This document shows, piece by piece, positions 62,698 through 64,000 of a DNA stretch of 64,000 nucleotides. Numbering within the stretch: the stretch's first letter is position 1; every line of letters begins with the position of its first letter. The stretch comes from a virus: positions 1 through 64,000 of IMG/VR virus record IMGVR_UViG_3300036768_000279. The stretch is one strand, 5' to 3'. A program made the translations under genes and the position numbers. The notes beneath the pieces were generated by a model. That model searched no databases. It was not told the origin of the DNA and saw nothing but the letters and a program-made list of their open reading frames with translations.

Positions 62698-63357
62698 ATG
62701 GTAAGTGGAATTCGTTTTTTTGCATGTTCTGGAGCTATGGGTGGAACTCCGGCCACTCGTGCAACTCCAAACCTTGAGATCTTCAACCTTGAGCCGGGTG
62801 CTACCAACAATCCTAACCGCATGGGATTTTTCGGTTCTGCTGGTGCTCCAAACAGTGCGGTCATTGTTGGGCAGTATCAAGATCGTACTCACCGCTGTGA
62901 CGAGACTGGCGTTGACTTTGGGGCGATGATCAATGTCAAATTCACTGGTGCAACTACTGCCAGTGTCTCTGGCGTTCCATTCACGGCCGGATTGCAGAAT
63001 ATTTCACGTAGCTCCGGCACCCTGCTTTGTCGTTTCACGGAACCGAATGGTACGGCTGTAATCACTCAGAACGCTACGTTTAGTGCAATCAATCTCACGG
63101 CTGGGTCTGGTGCCCCGAACGTGTCAGATCTCGTGAGTACGGGTATTACCATCAAGGCTGCACAACTTCCCGATACACAAGGTTTTGCCGGTAGTACATC
63201 TTGGCAGAACATCGATAGCAGCGGTTCTGCTCTAGCCCTCAACGCTCAGAACGGTACGGCGAGCGTACACGACTTCCATTTGATCATCAGCGGTACTCCG
63301 ACTGCCGCCGGACGCAAGGTGAACTTCGCATACTACATGCAACTTGAGTATCTGTAA
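62698..63357 (+). CDS. small late virion-type protein
   Basis: 219 residues, beta-rich, Ser/Thr/Gly/Asn-rich (MVSGIRFFACSGAMGGTPAT onward) with an ending SVHDFHLIISGTPTAAGRKV, NFAYYMQLEYL that recalls those of the proteins at 49265 and 50855. It is expressed from its own late motif and ends at a double terminator, so it is an independent, probably abundant product such as a tip decoration. Confidence 0.65.
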   Translation: MVSGIRFFACSGAMGGTPATRATPNLEIFNLEPGATNNPNRMGFFGSAGAPNSAVIVGQYQDRTHRCDETGVDFGAMINVKFTGATTASVSGVPFTAGLQNISRSSGTLLCRFTEPNGTAVITQNATFSAINLTAGSGAPNVSDLVSTGITIKAAQLPDTQGFAGSTSWQNIDSSGSALALNAQNGTASVHDFHLIISGTPTAAGRKVNFAYYMQLEYL

Positions 63358-63358
63358 T

Positions 63359-63432
63359 CGGGCCGAAACGGCCCGAAAGATGGCCCGATTTAGAGTCTAT
63401 CTGGGGGTGGTGTAAGCCACCCCCAATTTTTT
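63359..63432 (+). terminator. tandem terminators
   Basis: CGGGCCG-AAA-CGGCCCG (63359-63375) uses the same stem as the early-region terminators. GGGGGTGG (63403-63410) then pairs with CCACCCCC (63417-63424), followed by AATTTTTT. Confidence 0.85.
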
Positions 63433-63459
63433 CCGCCACTTGGATGGTCGGCTGTCATA

Positions 63460-63963
63460 ATGGAAGTGTCAACCGCTGTGCTGGTATCACCTGCGGATCT
63501 GATAGCCATGACGTTAGCCTTTAGCTCGAAACATCCCTTTGTGCCTAACCCTTCTAAGGACTCGAATGCGAGTCGTTGGATTGCTTCACTCTCAGACGGA
63601 ACTACCGTTTTTGAGGATGTGACGCCGGGCGAAAAGTCAGCCTGGATTCGTCTGAGGGAGTATGTGGCTTTGCACAAGCTCAAGGTTACTAACCTACGCT
63701 TGGAAGCATACGGGCATCGCGTAGTGCTCATGCCCTACAAGGACGAATTTGGCAATCCCCAAATCAATGGGTATTGGCATTCAAAGAAGGCTGGAGCATT
63801 GCTCAACGCTGGACCTATTGGCCAGATGTACTGGAATGGCATTGGTCTAATCAAGGGACGCGAGATCCATGTGACGTGGGTCGATCAGTCGGGCAACGTC
63901 AGCTACGAAATAAAGCAGTATCAGGAGGGCAATCCCGCCTGTATTGTGAACGATGCAGTATGA
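63460..63963 (+). CDS. hypothetical protein
   Basis: 167 residues (MEVSTAVLVSPADLIAMTLA onward). The middle (AWIRLREYVALHKLKVTNLR, LEAYGHRVVLMPYKDEFG, INGYWHSKKAGALL) has a clear conserved look: a helix of the 'RLr.yv..~~lkvtnLrLEayG' type then strands. I remember similar uncharacterised phage proteins but no function. The start has no strong ribosome site; the upstream TTTAGAGTCTAT (63390-63401) is only a weak match to the late motif. It ends in an ATGA overlap. Confidence 0.6.
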   Translation: MEVSTAVLVSPADLIAMTLAFSSKHPFVPNPSKDSNASRWIASLSDGTTVFEDVTPGEKSAWIRLREYVALHKLKVTNLRLEAYGHRVVLMPYKDEFGNPQINGYWHSKKAGALLNAGPIGQMYWNGIGLIKGREIHVTWVDQSGNVSYEIKQYQEGNPACIVNDAV

Positions 63964-64000
63964 AGTACAAGTCGATCACTACGCCTGATGTAGAGCACGA
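63960..64000 (+). CDS. start of a gene cut by the window edge
   Basis: ATG 63960, overlapping the previous stop by ATGA, opens a frame (MKYKSITTPDVEH) that runs to the end. Too short to identify. Confidence 0.5.
   Translation, partial: MKYKSITTPDVEH

Noticed and set aside
1-64000. CRISPR array, integrase, reverse transcriptase or diversity-generating repeats
   Set aside because: No regularly spaced repeats, no tyrosine or serine integrase motifs and no reverse-transcriptase YxDD context were seen.

Overview
The window looks like part of a large genome of a tailed double-stranded DNA phage with a long, probably non-contractile tail. The evidence is a complete run of terminase, portal, protease-scaffold, capsid, connector, tail tube, tape measure and tail tip genes; no sheath gene was recognised. 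The host is probably a Gram-negative (two-membrane) bacterium. The phage encodes three putative lipoproteins and a protein that looks like an outer-membrane beta-barrel ending in phenylalanine. I cannot name the host. Several head proteins look T4-like in a broad sense (protease-scaffold, capsid, gp55-like sigma factor), but I could not run any similarity search.

Region 1 (1-8.3 kb, + strand) is an early-type region of small genes, visibly richer in G+C than the rest. Many genes have their own sigma70-like promoter (TTGCTT or TTGACT, 16-17 nt spacer, TATACT-like -10), and several end in their own GGGCCG/CGGCCC hairpin. In about ten of them the start codon lies only 5-8 nt after the -10 box, so the mRNAs should be leaderless. 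Gene-free stretches between them carry strong leftward promoters and palindromes of the form TGCCA-N3-TGGCA, a repeated module that may make small RNAs or bind a regulator. Recognisable products are a ribbon-helix-helix/AT-hook protein, an SprT-like metalloprotease, a Gp88-like protein, an SH3-like phage protein and a P-loop kinase.

Region 2 (8.3-17.2 kb, - strand) is an accessory cluster. It holds a 610-aa protein of unknown function behind a late-type promoter, a C39-like cysteine peptidase, two small lipoproteins, a nucleotidyltransferase, the outer-membrane barrel, a dCMP deaminase, a secreted proline-rich peptide, several unknowns, and a metzincin-type metalloprotease with a lipobox. Much of it appears aimed at the cell envelope.

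Region 3 (17.4-33.2 kb, + strand) carries a gp55-like sigma factor candidate, a putative small terminase, two glycosyltransferases, a cysteine-rich secreted protein, a GroES-like co-chaperonin, an ERCC4 nuclease, large terminase and portal. These are followed by a Dps-like protein, a histidine-rich protein, a protease-scaffold fusion, a head decoration protein and the major capsid protein.

Region 4 (33.3-64 kb, + strand) carries connector genes, a second decoration-protein copy, the tail tube, tail-assembly genes, a 1774-aa tape measure and tail tip proteins. It also has a 1605-aa fibre with LamG-like, glycine-repeat and PKD-like parts, further fibre proteins and a partial gene at the edge. 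Five homing-endonuclease-type genes (four HNH, one LAGLIDADG-AP2) sit between structural genes of regions 3 and 4. A ten-base motif, TTAGTGTAYT, precedes the late transcription units and is the likely late promoter. The sigma factor at 18.3 kb is the obvious candidate to read it.
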